The notes under the pieces are model-generated. The model was not told where the DNA came from and searched no databases. It saw nothing but the letters and a program-made list of their open reading frames with translations. Shown here piece by piece: positions 47,480-59,148 of a stretch of DNA of 64,000 nt. The stretch comes from Haliotis asinina (Eukaryota > Mollusca > Gastropoda > Lepetellida > Haliotidae). Position 1 is the first letter of the stretch, and the number at the start of each line of letters is the position of its first letter. The position numbers and the translations under genes are program-made. The DNA lies in the NCBI RefSeq assembly GCF_037392515.1, contig NC_090288.1, positions 12,158,969 to 12,222,968 of the forward strand, written 5' to 3'.

Positions 47480-47572
47480 ATGGGCAGTGAGCTCGCCTAT
47501 TGGTTAAAGCATTCGTTCGGTATGCTGAAGACCCAGGTTCGATTCAACACATGGGTACATGCCTTGTGTCAC
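47480..47572 (+). repeat. S1 SINE fragment
   Basis: gggcagtgagctcgcctatt, ggttaaagcattcgttcggt, acccaggttcgattcaacac, atgggtac. Head only; 140 bp downstream of BHMT gene 3. Confidence 0.7.
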
Positions 47573-47599
47573 CACCGTTTCTTACCTTTTCGAATGGTT

Positions 47600-49170
47600 T
47601 CATGCTTGTCAGTTGCAAGTAAGGAAGCGATAAGCCCTGCAGGAAAAACAAATTTCCGATAAAACCATCCTCATCTATTACGACTGTCAGTTACTGTAAC
47701 TGTGAAACATGGCTGCACAGTTGGCCGGGGCTAGTACTGTCTATATGTGGTAGTCGCGCAAACTGGAACCAGAACTGGCTAGCTATTCTCCCATACGTTC
47801 GAAGCCCTACGAACTTCTTAAGCCCACTCTTAACACATTGGCTACGATCAAAGTTACAAATTCTTAGGGCTACGAACGTTTCGAGAATAAGGGTACAGTA
47901 CCCTCATCGCATATCACAAGCTGGCGTGCGCAAATGACCTGGGAACCAGGTTAGTACCGGAAGAAGCGTATCGCGACAAAGGCCCTGTTGCTGAAAGTAT
48001 TTATAAGAGCGGCATAAAACCACACTCAGACATTCACCGACATTATAGATAAGTACTTAAATTTTCAAGTCAAAACATTGAGGACATAACAGTCTCATTT
48101 CCTACGATTTGTGTCCAACATATTTGAAATCTCAAAACGAGGCCAGTCCGCTAGAAAAAAATGGCGGTTTTGAACGACCTTGAATTATATCACATCGTAC
48201 TTACACAATTACGAAAATACACTCATAAAAGATAAAACAGGTGTTTCGTAATACACTCATAAAAGATAGAACAGGTGTAACAAGTCAGCCAGATGACCTG
48301 TGAAGCATGGCGAAGTGGCGAACTGATTTCTTTTACCCGTCTAGTTTTACACAAAGCCAAGCCATAGATTACTATTCACAAACCACTGTAGGATAACGAC
48401 CGAATACGAAATAAAGAGAATCTGTTGTTTCCATTACAGATGAAATAAACCAGGAATGCCTTGATTTATAAACACCCATTGACAATTAATCCCTAGATTA
48501 GTACCACGACCATATGGATCTAGTGCTACAACGATGCATCGAACAGTCGATGGATTGCAATTGTTGAGTCTCCGATACCAATTAATCGATTGTAGAAACG
48601 AAAACAAACTATCGACGCATCGATAGTATGTGTGATTATCAACAGTTGAGTCATTGACTTCCATTGAAAACTGCGCAGCGCAAAATACAGGAAGTACCAG
48701 ATTCGTTAACTTTGATTTAGAGTTATCCGTCCCATGAAAAATCATGGCTGCAAACACGGCCTGCCTGTTTGAAATTGCGAATAACAATAAGTTTGTGTTT
48801 TAACTGTTTAGTTGATCTGGGTTTCAAGTTTCTTGTCAGTTACTGAAAGACTGAAACTACTTCAGCTTATTTTTTTTTTCACTTGGCTTCAAGAGAGAGA
48901 ATTTATGGTGAAGAAAATAACGCAATACATGTATATGCAATAGTTGGTCCCAACAGACTAGCACTATCGCAATGGGTGTTTCCTGGTCAAAGGTCACCCC
49001 TAATCTCAGCTGTCCAGGCCAGATAAACCCATTGCTTGTACTCTGCCCCAAATGCAAAACCTGATAAAAACTGTGAGAAAACTAAACTATCAAACCTCCA
49101 TGGAGCGTGTACCCCGAAGGCGTACCAAAGGTCGTTACAAAACAGTGCTTGTTGTCACCCTGTCTGGAAC
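47600..49170. other. Intergenic stretch between BHMT genes 3 and 4
   Basis: No gene seen. It contains a fragment of the dispersed block gctacgaacgtttcgagaat (47,869) shared with 17,010. It also holds a 34-bp direct repeat near 48,216-48,285 (aatacactcataaaagata twice). Confidence 0.4.
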
Positions 49171-49173
49171 TAG

Positions 49174-49176
<3 letters not shown>

Positions 49177-49244
<68 letters not shown>
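49177..49244. repeat. Compound (GT)n(GA)n microsatellite at an S2 tail
   Basis: About 17 GT units pass into about 17 GA units, which run directly into the S2 tail sequence gagtttagttttacgtcgca. The array has apparently grown from the (TGAG)n SINE tail. Confidence 0.92.
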
Positions 49245-49248
<4 letters not shown>

Positions 49249-49501
49249 AGTTTTACGTCGCACTTAGCAATATTCCAGCTATATGGCGACGATCTGTAAA
49301 ATAATAGAGTCTGGACCAGACAATCCAGTGATCAACAACATTAGCATCGATCTGCACAATTGGGAACCGATGACATGTGTCAACCAAGTCAGCTAGTCTG
49401 ACCACTCGATCCCGTTAGTCGCCTCTTACGACAAGCATAGTCACCTTTTATGGCAAGCATGGGTTGCTGAAGGCCTATTCTACCCTGGGACCTTCACGGG
49501 T
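49245..49501 (-). repeat. S2 SINE, full length
   Basis: gtttagttttacgtcgcact ... tatggcgacgatctgtaaaa ... cctgggaccttcacggg. Confidence 0.93.
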
Positions 49502-50162
49502 GAGGCAGTGTGGGGATAAAACAAGGCTGTCCTGGCCCGAGTCAATAAATGCATGAGTTGGTGTGTATATTGGTGACTGAGGTTGGCAGCTTAACTCATG
49601 AGAGTTTCTAAGGAATTCAGTCATGTCCCACAACGAAACACATGTGATGCATGTCGTGTCACCTCAGGGAAGTGAGTTTGTTCAAAATTGCTTTCGTTCA
49701 CCCAGCTGAAAATGGGTACCCGGTGGAAGAAGTCATGTGACTATAATCCTGCGCCTAACAGGCAGCTTTGGTTATTCGGTGTAATAATGGGGGACACCTC
49801 ATTGTTCCCACTGCTTTCGTTTTTGTTACTATTGCAGCCAATCATGGTTAACAGGCAGGCATTAGATGCACGTGACGATAACAGCGTAAATCCAGACTAT
49901 AACAATTATGTACGTGCAAACTGACTTCGTATCACGATCCGATGAATATGTAAATGAGATCATTCTAGTCACCTCGTTAAAGTACTTCTTGAATCCAATA
50001 CATGTGTGCAGTTTTCGCTTGATTAATTAATTACAAGCTTAAACGATTAGATCAACAAAAAACAAACATAGATAGATGTTATAGATAAATAAACAACAAG
50101 AAAATATGTACACATTGGAAATCTGTGAGCAAGAGTCCGAGAGGACAATGTGGTACAACAGA

Positions 50163-50195
50163 GTTGACAATGGTCCCGGAGGACTGGTTGTCAAC
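50163..50195. promoter_or_regulatory. Conserved dyad upstream of type-B BHMT gene 4
   Basis: gttgacaatggtcc - cgga - ggactggttgtcaac, 122 bases before the start codon. The same dyad lies upstream of genes 2 and 5. The flank tggac(t/c)tattt(t/c)c is also kept. Confidence 0.6.
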
Positions 50196-50316
50196 TGGAC
50201 TTATTTCCACGCATCTCCATCTCACGTAAGCATCACTGCGTGTCTAGAGTTCAGTTTGTGCAGAGCGACCTCAACAACCACAGTGACCAGACGAACAGCG
50301 TCGACGACCAAACACC

Positions 50317-53300
50317 ATGCCCGCAGTGAAAGGTAGGTTTGTCTCCACAAGAACATCATGTTCTATATCCTGGTGATGATACACTCTGGTACAAACACTC
50401 CGGTGTATTTAATCACAAGATTTATCTCATAGTCCCCGAACTATATTTTCTCTTCTCCCCAGTCCCTTCCCTTCAAATAAGCCCTGAATGAAAATCTTCC
50501 ACCACAATGTCCCGTTTCAATACATAAGTAGTAATTTGTCTGTATAATTTTCATAGACCATGCGGTAATATATTTTGATTGTATGTTGGTTAATTCTGGA
50601 AATAATTCAAGTCGCGAGCATCTCCGCAAATTTGATACGATTACGTGCGTCAGCGAGCCTTACAACCCGCTGCCATGAGCCACCTCTAACAAAGGTTGCT
50701 GAAATGAAAACAAATTCTATCCCGGACCTTCACGGAGCGTTAGTCGTTTAAGAATTTGGATCTATTAATAGTAACCCACAGATTCTGGTGCCAGAACATT
50801 ATGCAGAAAAATGGATATCAGTAATTTTAACAAGACTAAATACATTCACATGTAGTTGTTTTGGAAATGCAACAAATGGAATTTGGGCTGACAGTCCATA
50901 TAAGTATCTATGCCCGTGAGGATCCGAAATTGATCGTCAGTAACCGATGCTTGTTGTCAGAAGAGACAGACGGGATCAGGTAGCCAGACTCTCTCATGTG
51001 GTTGATGCACGTCATCGTATCCCAACTGCGTAGATTGATGCTCATATTGTTGATCACTGGGTTGACTTTTCCAGATTCGATTATTAACAAATTGCTCCCA
51101 TACTGCTGGAATATAGCTGTGTGCGGCATAACACTAAGCACACTCATTTATGCATTCACATCTGGGGCACAAACATCTGTCAGTGATTCAGATGGTCTCG
51201 ACGTGAATATCATGGCCATTATATATGCGTTATCGCATGTCATTTGACACGTTTCATGGGTGAGGACATGCTGATGGGAATAAGTAAGGGGACCTATACT
51301 ACTTATGTATACAATACAAAGTAATTTCTCTATATTAGCGGAATATTAGCGTTCCGTCAACTTTTATCAGCATCCATTGATATAATTTCTACTAACTCTG
51401 CATACAGCGACGAAAACGACACCTCTGCACATCTGACTGCTGAATCAACAATTTCTCTTTCAAAGGTCTGCTTCAGCGTCTACAAGACAAAGAGGATGTT
51501 GTTGTGGCGGAGGGATATGTGTTTGAATTTGAAAGAAGAGGCTTGTTGAGAGCCGGTGCATTTGTACCGGAAGTGGTCATTGAAAGACCGGATCTGGTGA
51601 AAGGTCTCCACGAAGAGTTTGTCAATTCCGGAAGTGACGTTTGTTTGGCATTTACGGTAATATTCTGTATACAGTTCGAATCTGTTAGTGTTGCCTGCTT
51701 GACGTATCTGAAACTGAATAATGTTTGTTAATGATCTGATTCAGCCTATTTGAACCGTTCACACAAAGAAGTTAAACTCGTATACTTGCATTATTATAAT
51801 TAAACATTACATGCCATGTACACTATATGGTCTCAAATGTTCCATGTGTGTCACAAGAGAAGACGAATAGGTTAAAATATGTAGATATTATCACCCTCCT
51901 TACTCATATCTTGTCCGTATCTCTCCGAGACGTCCACATCTCACCGTTATTAGGGCGAGGTCCGATATCGGTCGAGGGATGATACGAGGCAAGATACTGA
52001 AAAGGGAAGGTCATAATATATTCTATCACCTAAGACTAACCGAGCAATAATCTATCATTTTTAAAAACCGTTAAAATCTCAAAAATATTTCACTCAAACA
52101 CTCCAAAAAAGACGCGACAAATCTATATTCAACATTAATTCAACAACTGTAGAATGCCATTTGCACACGTTGGTTCATCGCCGCTGTCGATTATCGGGCG
52201 TGGGATACGTTTGTGTCGTTTATCTTCATTAACAAGCGACAATAGAAACGATCACCTGCCATTTTTATTAACATTCGAAATTTCCATTAAATTTTACCGC
52301 AACGAAATCTGACGTAATTTTTACGACGTCAAGGGTCATTCTTTTGTGTTACGTTTCATGATGTCGCACACAAAAGTTAGGGGTCAGGTATCGGTTAGCT
52401 TCCCGCTCGAAGCAGGGATGATATGGGTTATCTTGCCGGGTTCAGATGTAGACCGAACGATTTCGCCAATATCGTTGAAGTAAAAAACGCATACACGGGG
52501 AATTTATTATCGTACTATTAAAATGGTAAACAGAAAAGCTAGAGAAGCAGAAATATGTATCCCATATTCCACTCAGCGAAGATGTTCATTTGTCGGTTGA
52601 TCACCTTGTTGGACTTGCATGAATCGAGTGCAGAAGTTTTAGATCGATTACCCGACTTGATTATTTACATTTTTATGTAACTGATGCACATAATGTTATA
52701 CTTATAAGGGCAGCGAAAATTTATCTACTTCTTCCAAAAAGTCTACTATTTCTATCGAATATTTTCTTCAAAGTTCACAACTTTTTACGTTTTACAGTAC
52801 TATGGCCACAGAGAAAAGCTCAGAGTTATTGGCCGTGAAGGTGACATTGAGAAGTTGAACAGGGATGCGTTGCGGATCGCCAAGCAGGTGGCAGACGACA
52901 CCGGGACGTTAATGGCGGGAAATCTTTGCAACACGACGGTGTACAGGAGGGATAACAAGGACGCCATTGAGACGACGGAAGCCATGTTTAAGGTGAGCGT
53001 TTGGACGTTCTTAAGCTGAACTCAGTCAAATTGTTATTTTATCTTTAGAGGGGCGGTGGTGTAGCCTAGTGGTTAAACCGTTCGCTCGTCACGCCGAAGA
53101 CCCGCGTTCGATTACCCACATGGGTACAATGTGTGAAGCCCATTTTCTGGTGTCCCCCACCGTGATATCGCTGGAATATTGCTGAAAGCGGAGTAAAACT
53201 AACCTCACTCACTCACTCACTATTTTATCTTTAGAAGGAAACACCGACAAAGTGAGTTTTTTCTAGCATACAGGGTGAGTGCGTGAGCTGACGAAGCTTC

Positions 53301-56027
53301 ATAGCAACATTCCAGCAATATCACGGCAGGGGACACCAGGAATGGGCTTAACACGGTGTACCCACATGGGAGTGAGTGAGTTTAGTTTTACGCCGCAATC
53401 AGCAATATTTCAACTATGTGGCGGCGGTCTGTAAATAATCGAGTGTGGACCAGACAATCCAGTGACCAACAACATGAGCATCGACCTGCGCAACTGGGAA
53501 CAGATGACATGTGCTAACCATGTCAGCGAGCCTGACCACCCGATCTCATTACTCGCCTCTTACGACAAGCATAGTCGCCTTTTATGGCAAGCATGGGTTG
53601 CTGAAGGACTGTTCTACTCCAGACCGTCACGAGTTGTACCACATGAGAATCGAACCCGAGACTTAATGGTTTAACCACAAGGCTACGCCGCCGCCGCTTA
53701 GCATACACGGACTGACTGAATCACACATGTACTGTGAAACTGTGCCATACTGCATGTAACAAGAGATTTTGTCACCACCCTTAAAGCATTAACAATGGTT
53801 ATATAAGTTAGTCGGAAAATCGACAAAGGACTGTTACACGAATGTTTAAATAATGCCGGCTAATTAATTACCAGATTCAGCTGTCATGTTTATAGAGGTG
53901 GCTTTCAATTGTAGTAGTATCCCTGATTTGTATATTCGTCACAACTCTGTTGAAGTGCATTTCAATACCAAAGCGTCGTAAACCGAACTCTGTCACCGAT
54001 TCTTTTCTCAGGAACAAATCGAGTGGGCGGTGGAGGGAGGTGCGGACTACATTGTTGGGGAAACCTTCAGCGAGTTGGGGGAGGCCATGCTCGCTCTTGA
54101 GTGTATTAACAAATATGGAAACGGTGAGGATGAATATGCTCAACATGGTATTTTATCAGAGTCAAGTGGACCAATCAGAACTCGACATTCTTGAGGCTAG
54201 ATAATCATGTTTCAGACTGATTGTGCGTGTGTTTGCGTGCGTCCCTTGTCCAGCGACGCGCCTATATTCCAGCCAAATGGCGGCGGTCTGTATATTCACT
54301 AGTCAGGACCAGTTAATCCAGCGATTCATGAGATAATCTATGCAGTTGGGATACGATGACGTGTATCAATTGGGATACGATGACGTGTATGTATCCAGTC
54401 AACCAGCCTGACCATCCCTGTAGTTGCCTCTTACCACAGTCATGGACTGATGGCAATCATGTCTAACATGGATCTCGAACATTGCATTTCAATTCTTCAG
54501 GACTACCTGCAGCGATCAGCTTTATCCCTTTGGAGAAAGACGAGACGGTAGATGGTTTGGCGTTTGGCGTCGCCTGCCGCAAGCTAGAGGAAGCAGGAGC
54601 GGCGGCAGTTGGATTAAACTGCGGGCGTGGTCCCAAGACGATGCTGCCTCTCCTCAGAGAGATCAGACAGGCTTGTAAGGTAGACCCTCATGAACCATAA
54701 GTGGCAATCCTAAAAGCTATCATAGTTGAACCACGTGACAACAATTACAATAAAAATAATGGCAGTGATATAGAGGACGACGACGATGATGATAATAGCT
54801 CAAACAACATATCAATGAAAATAACAATAATAGTAAAGATGTCGACACCAACGACGACGACGGCGATGATGATCATAATGAAGACGACTTTGACGATAAT
54901 GACTGATGATAAATATCTGATGATTGTCTGAAATGCCAGGGTGGCGTCGGACAGAGAGATTCAGGTCTGAATGTTTTAAGCGATTCTTTATTGTCTGTTA
55001 ACAGGGGCCTATCATTGCACTTCCGGTAACGTATCGTACGTGCACAGAACATCCTTCGTTCCTTTCGCTCCAAGATCCCGTTACAGGTAAAAGAAATTCT
55101 TTCTGACAAGTATTCAGTGTACATATTTGTCTGTCTTATTCTTTGTATGTTTGTCACCTCTTACGAAATTAATTTGAAATTATATGAAATTGTAATGGGA
55201 CTTTCGTATCTCATGTTTCCTGTCTGGATGTTACTTAACCCCGGTGCATATTCTTTATTATATTTAGCTTAATAACAAGAATGCTAAAACTGACGTAAGT
55301 ACGCTCCAGTGCAATGAACCCACAACGCTGACTCGTGGCCTTGAAACCAGTCGTTAACATTCGTTATGAACGAGTTTTTACACATAACATGTCATTGCTA
55401 ATTCAGATCACACTTGTAAATGCCCCTTGGATAAGAATAAAAGTTTCATTAAATAGTAGCCGGTTGAGGCAATGGATGTACCAGTACAGTACACTATATT
55501 TAGAGAGAAATATATTTCGTTGGTTCGGGAACGAACACTTTATAATAATCAATATTTACAGATATTTACTGAAATATAATGCTCCAAATATATTTTGAGA
55601 ATTTGTAAGTTAAAATGGTGGTTTTACAGCTTCAACTGATGAAATATTTTGTCTGATAATTTCTCCCCAATACAAAGTCGTACCTCGACGTAATAACAAA
55701 TATGAACCCTTAAGGTAGTTCATATATTTAATCTACCTGTGTGTGAATATATGTTTTTAAGGACAGAGGGCTTTCCCGGTTGACCTTCCTAGCCAAACGT
55801 GTGGACGAAGTGAAATTGCCGAATTTGCACGAGAAGCCAACTCCCTTGGCGTGCAGTACGTGGGACTATGTTGTGGCAACGCTTCTCACTACATCCGGGT
55901 GGTGGCGGAGGAATACGGGCGTCGACCTCCTGCCAGTAGATACTCCCCCAACATGTCCCAGCACTTTCTTTTCGGGAAGAACAAAAGCAGCGAGGACCCT
56001 TACGTTAAGAGGATGTTAATTAGATAA
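50317..56027 (+). CDS. BHMT: Betaine-homocysteine S-methyltransferase-like, gene 4 (type B), complete
   Basis: Exons 50317-50332, 51466-51656, 52798-52992, 54012-54123, 54501-54679, 55005-55086, 55762-56027 (TAA 56025-56027); 346 aa, open throughout. Exon 1 has one more codon than the other copies (MPAVK). Type-B exon 5 ([23 protein letters not shown]) and C-terminus ([11 protein letters not shown]). Zinc cysteines ([14 protein letters not shown]) and the Glu of VGETF are present. Private changes include [21 protein letters not shown] and EGGADY. Introns 1, 3 and 4 carry SINEs, some shared with gene 5. An AATAAA lies at 56112-56117, 85 bases after the stop, and the 3' flank aligns with that of gene 2 (aaatttatcaaagaat), supporting a short 3' UTR. 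Confidence 0.93.
50570..50740 (-). repeat. S2 remnant shared with intron 1 of gene 5
   Basis: gcgagcatctccgca ... gcgtcagcgagccttacaac ... cccggaccttcacgg. The following flank (gttagtcgtttaagaattt...ggatct) matches that after the S2 at 59,855 in gene 5. Confidence 0.6.
50915..51150 (+). repeat. S2 SINE shared with intron 1 of gene 5
   Basis: cccgtgaggatccgaaattg ... gatcaggtagccagactctc ... ggaatatagctgtgtgcggc, tail cacactcatttatgcattca. The downstream flank (tatcgcatgtca, tgacacgttt) is the same as after the S2 at 60,241. Confidence 0.8.
53050..53220 (+). repeat. S1 SINE, full length, 15-bp target duplication
   Basis: Reference S1 copy of 171 bp: gggcggtggtgtagcctagt, cgttcgattacccacatggg, ctggaatattgctgaaagcg, tail (CTCA)n. 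It is flanked by tattttatctttaga at 53035-53049 and 53221-53235. Absent from gene 5 intron 3. Confidence 0.96.
53275..53698 (-). repeat. S1 SINE split by an S2 insertion
   Basis: S1 parts 53275-53370 (gcaatatcacggcaggggac ... gtacccacatggg) and 53636-53698 (gtaccacatgagaatcgaac ... caaggctacgccgccgcc). The same S1 is uninterrupted in gene 5 at 62,208. Confidence 0.88.
53371..53635 (-). repeat. S2 SINE nested in S1
   Basis: agtgagtgagtttagtttta ... atgtggcggcggtctgtaaa ... ccgtcacgag. It is bordered by gtaccCacatg and gtaccacatg, an imperfect target duplication of the S1 box-B region. Confidence 0.9.
54248..54475 (-). repeat. S2 SINE remnant in intron 4 of gene 4
   Basis: atattccagccaaatggcgg, cactagtcaggaccagttaa, ctgaccatccctgtagttgc. 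A 24-bp direct repeat (tgggatacgatgacgtgtat twice) lies inside. Remnants at the same intron position occur in genes 2 and 5. Confidence 0.65.
54765..54915. repeat. Trinucleotide-rich tract (GAC/GAT/ATA)
   Basis: Imperfect gacgacgacgatgatgat and aacaataatag stretches in intron 5 of gene 4. The related tract in gene 2 is at 39,964. Confidence 0.7.
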
Positions 56028-56111
56028 GCATCCTGAAATTTATCAAAGAATGGTCAGTGAACAGGTTTCTTGTAAACCTTTAATATAATCCGAAGAAAAA
56101 AAGTGAAGTGT

Positions 56112-56117
56112 AATAAA
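56112..56117 (+). terminator. Candidate polyadenylation signal of BHMT gene 4
   Basis: AATAAA, 85 bases after the stop codon. Confidence 0.5.
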
Positions 56118-56267
56118 TGTAATAATTACATTTTTGGTAACTGTATGCAAAGATTAGTCAGTTCTCCGTGCTTGTTAAATTGCCATGGGCGCTCCACGTG
56201 ATGTTTTGCTAGGTAATAAATCTAGTGCTAAACGTACTTTCTAGTCTTTTACCAGATTTTTGTTGTT

Positions 56268-56475
56268 TGTTTTTGGACGCCACACTAAGCAATATTCTAA
56301 CTATATCACGGCGGTCTGTAAGTACTCAAGTCCTGACGACAGAATCCAGTGATTGACAACATGAGCATTGATCTACGCTAATGGAGTAGGATTTCATGTG
56401 TCAAATTAGTCAAGAAATCCGTCCATGCGAGCAAGTTAGTCGCCTCATACGACGAGCATGAGTTCTGACGGCCAA
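56268..56475 (-). repeat. S2 SINE, degraded
   Basis: cgccacactaagcaatattc, tcacggcggtctgtaagtac, gattgacaacatgagcattg, gttagtcgcctcatacgacg. About 240 bp downstream of BHMT gene 4. Confidence 0.75.
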
Positions 56476-56649
56476 GTTATTGCGGCGCTAAGGTAACTTT
56501 ATATAATAAGACCCAAGCAGGCATGGACACTACTTTGACGACAAATGACGTCGACGTTAACACACCTCAAGAGCAGGATGGGTCGCTTGATTGGTTGCTC
56601 ATTGATGAAATCCTGGAAAAATTGTTTGAAACAGTATTTTTCAGACCAA

Positions 56650-58915
56650 CAAACTGACATCAGCGGAGAGCAACCAACCATGGAAAATGCCAAATCAAAC
56701 CAAAGTTTCTGTCATTTCAAATTCTGTATGCTTTGCATTATCGAATTTTCAAGTTCTTTCCAGAAAGTTTGGATTACTTTACATTCTCAATACACATGAC
56801 ATTAAGTTTTGCTATCAACATTATAATGGCTACATGCTACATTGTCAACAAGTTTCATTTTCAAAAGCTCTTTTTTGCATAAACAATTCTGTCCAAAATA
56901 TTCAACTGAAAATCTAAAAGTTAAAATTCTTTCTGCAAATATACAAAATCATACACAAATCAAAACTGAATCATAAATAGTTTTTTCCATTTAAGTCAAT
57001 AATACTCTCTCAAGGAAAACCAAATGATACCTTCTTCAGGTGGGTAAAGAATTGTAAATGTGAACCAATTTTGAAAGAGCCAATGTAATAATTACAGTGA
57101 TTTTTGCCCATCAATGCAGGTGTCTTCTTCTCCTTGTTGCCAGTTATCAATATATTTCTTCTCTCTCCTAAAGCCTTTTTCTTATGTTGATTACACATAC
57201 ATCATTCAAACCAGGCATGAATGTAATACTCAAAACTTTGAATTTCTTTCTGTGCCATTATGTATTCAAATCTTGACAAATTATACCCCTGCTACCTGTA
57301 TATGAGGCTATCCAGATTATCTGCACATCATTATTTATCCTTAACCTTGATATATTGTAAAGTTATTAACGGTATCAATAGTAGTATACAAACTGGGCCA
57401 TCCAAAAATAATTCAGTATCATCAGTATATTGTCCTAATTTGTGTGACCCGTGAAGGTTCCGGGGTAGAATAGGTCTTCAGCACTATGCTTGTCGTAAGA
57501 GGCGACTAACCGGATCGAGTGGTCAGGCTCGCTGACTTGGTTAACACATGTCATCGGTTCCCACCCAATTGCGCAGATCGATGCTCATGTTGTTGATCAC
57601 TGGATTGTCTGGTCCAGCCTCGATTATTTACAGACCGCCACCACATAGCTGGAATATTGCTAAGTGCGGCGTAAAACTAAACTCACTCACTCACTCACCA
57701 AATTTATGTTCCTGAACATCAATCACAATACCGTTTATATCACCATTTTGTCATACATCCAAGCTACCGCTACAAAAGGACACAATTGCGGTGATATTGG
57801 ATCACCTTGCCTGCCACCCCGCCCATTAGGGAGGAAATCAGAGAAATGTCCCTTGTGACATCAAATGTTAGCAAAACAGAGTTGATGAAACCTTAAGAAA
57901 CTCTGGCAAGTGCTCGTCCGAAGTCAATATACAATCAACAGGCCAGGGATATCTCTTCTCTGAGATCATATAAAAACTTGCATTTTCACTAAGTGTTCTA
58001 CCCGGTATGAATTCAGTCTGGGTATTTTCTGTCAAAGAATCTATGATGGTTTTTAACTGGTTAGAGATACATGCACCAATTAATTTATGCAAAGCATTTA
58101 ATGATAGTCTATAGTTCTTTAATAGTCTTACATTTATTGGCTTTAGTTGTACAAGTGAAAACAAGAGATGTCTTGTTTTTTTCTAAAACATCTTTGTCAA
58201 ATCTAAAAATACAAATCTTTAGTTCTTTACAGAAGAACTTGAAGAAATCTGTAGGAAATCCACCAATGTCCAGGGCTTTTGTTGTTCTTCATGCTTTTTT
58301 TTGCCAGAGATATTTCATTCATGTCTCTTTGCTTTTCCAATATCTCCAAGTTGGTCAGTGACGATTGGAGCTATTGCATTGGCTAAATTTGTTTCAGTTC
58401 ATTTAGAGTGATTTACTGTAAGTAATTTACCGTAGTAATACCGTTTATTGATTTACTGACATTTCTGTTTTCTAAATGGCAAAAGACTTTGTAGCTTTAT
58501 TTCCTTCTTCGTACCATAAGATTCTGTTTCTGAGCTGAATGTCCCCTATCGCTTCTTCCTTAATGTAGTTCCAGATTTCATTTTGTAAGCTCTCGTACGC
58601 GTGTTGTAGGAATTCATTAATGTTTTGAAAATCTTTGCTATCTTCACACTGATTTTCATTTCCAGTTCACTGGCATTATTAATTAGTGTTTTCTTTTTAA
58701 GAAAAGATGAAAAAGACATGGATTTTCCCCTGACTTTCATCAGAAAAGTTTCCAAGAATAAGCTATCATCAATCTTCATTTTAACATCAGAATCATCAAC
58801 ATTTTCACCATTAGGTTTAGTATCTAAGTAAATCAACTTCGCCAGCATCTAATATTAAGGAAGTATTAAATTTCCAAGAGCCGCTTCCTCTTTTCTGGTT
58901 ATTAGTGTTTCGTTT
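56650..58915 (-). mobile_element. L1/Tx1-type LINE, 5'-truncated, decayed, with an S2 inserted
   Basis: Minus-strand reading, in order: GSGSWKFNTSLILDAGEVDLL (end of endonuclease, near 58,890), NEIWNYIKEEAIGDIQLRNR and ILWYEEGNKATKSF (linker), LNALHKLIGACISNQLK with TQTEFIPGRTLSENASF (reverse transcriptase start), GRQGDPISP (near 57,810), NGIVIDVQEHKFG, then after the S2 insert HKLGQYTDDTELFLDG with the catalytic Asp pair, GLRINND...IIWI, KITVIITLALSKLVHIY, and near 56,760 ECKVIQTFWKELENS. These match the L1/Tx1 reverse transcriptase group. Several frame shifts and stops are present, so the copy is dead. The endonuclease N-terminus and ORF1 are missing. Confidence 0.88.
57445..57698 (+). repeat. 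S2 SINE, full length, inside the LINE reverse transcriptase
   Basis: tgacccgtgaaggttccggg ... ggctcgctgacttggttaac ... aaactaaactcactcactca. Flanking cctaatttgtg (57434-57444) and ccaaatttatg (57698-57708) form an imperfect 11-bp target duplication, which doubles the LINE codons for HK(L/F)G. Confidence 0.94.
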
Positions 58916-59148
58916 TGCTACGAAGCCTTGTGAACCCTGAAATCACAATCCGATGAATATGAGGTCATTCCAATCACTTAGGAGAAAGCACTTCTTGAAT
59001 CATATATGTGGATGCAGTTTTTGCTTCATTGATAAATTAAAAGCTTAGGCGTTTAGATAAACAAACATAAACATAAAACGAACACAAAATTATTGATTGG
59101 AAATCGCTGATCAATAGTCCGGGAGGACAATATATAACTGACTACATA

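Noticed and set aside
48215-48290. CRISPR-like or satellite array
   Set aside because: Only two units of a 34-bp direct repeat are present in a eukaryotic intergenic stretch.
49052-49267. Open frame with CVCVCV and ERERER repeats
   Set aside because: It is translation of the (GT)n(GA)n microsatellite.
56522-56660. Plus-strand frame starting MDTTLTTNDVDVNTPQEQ
   Set aside because: Only about 45 codons, in the region where the LINE 3' end is expected; no family recognised and no continuation found.
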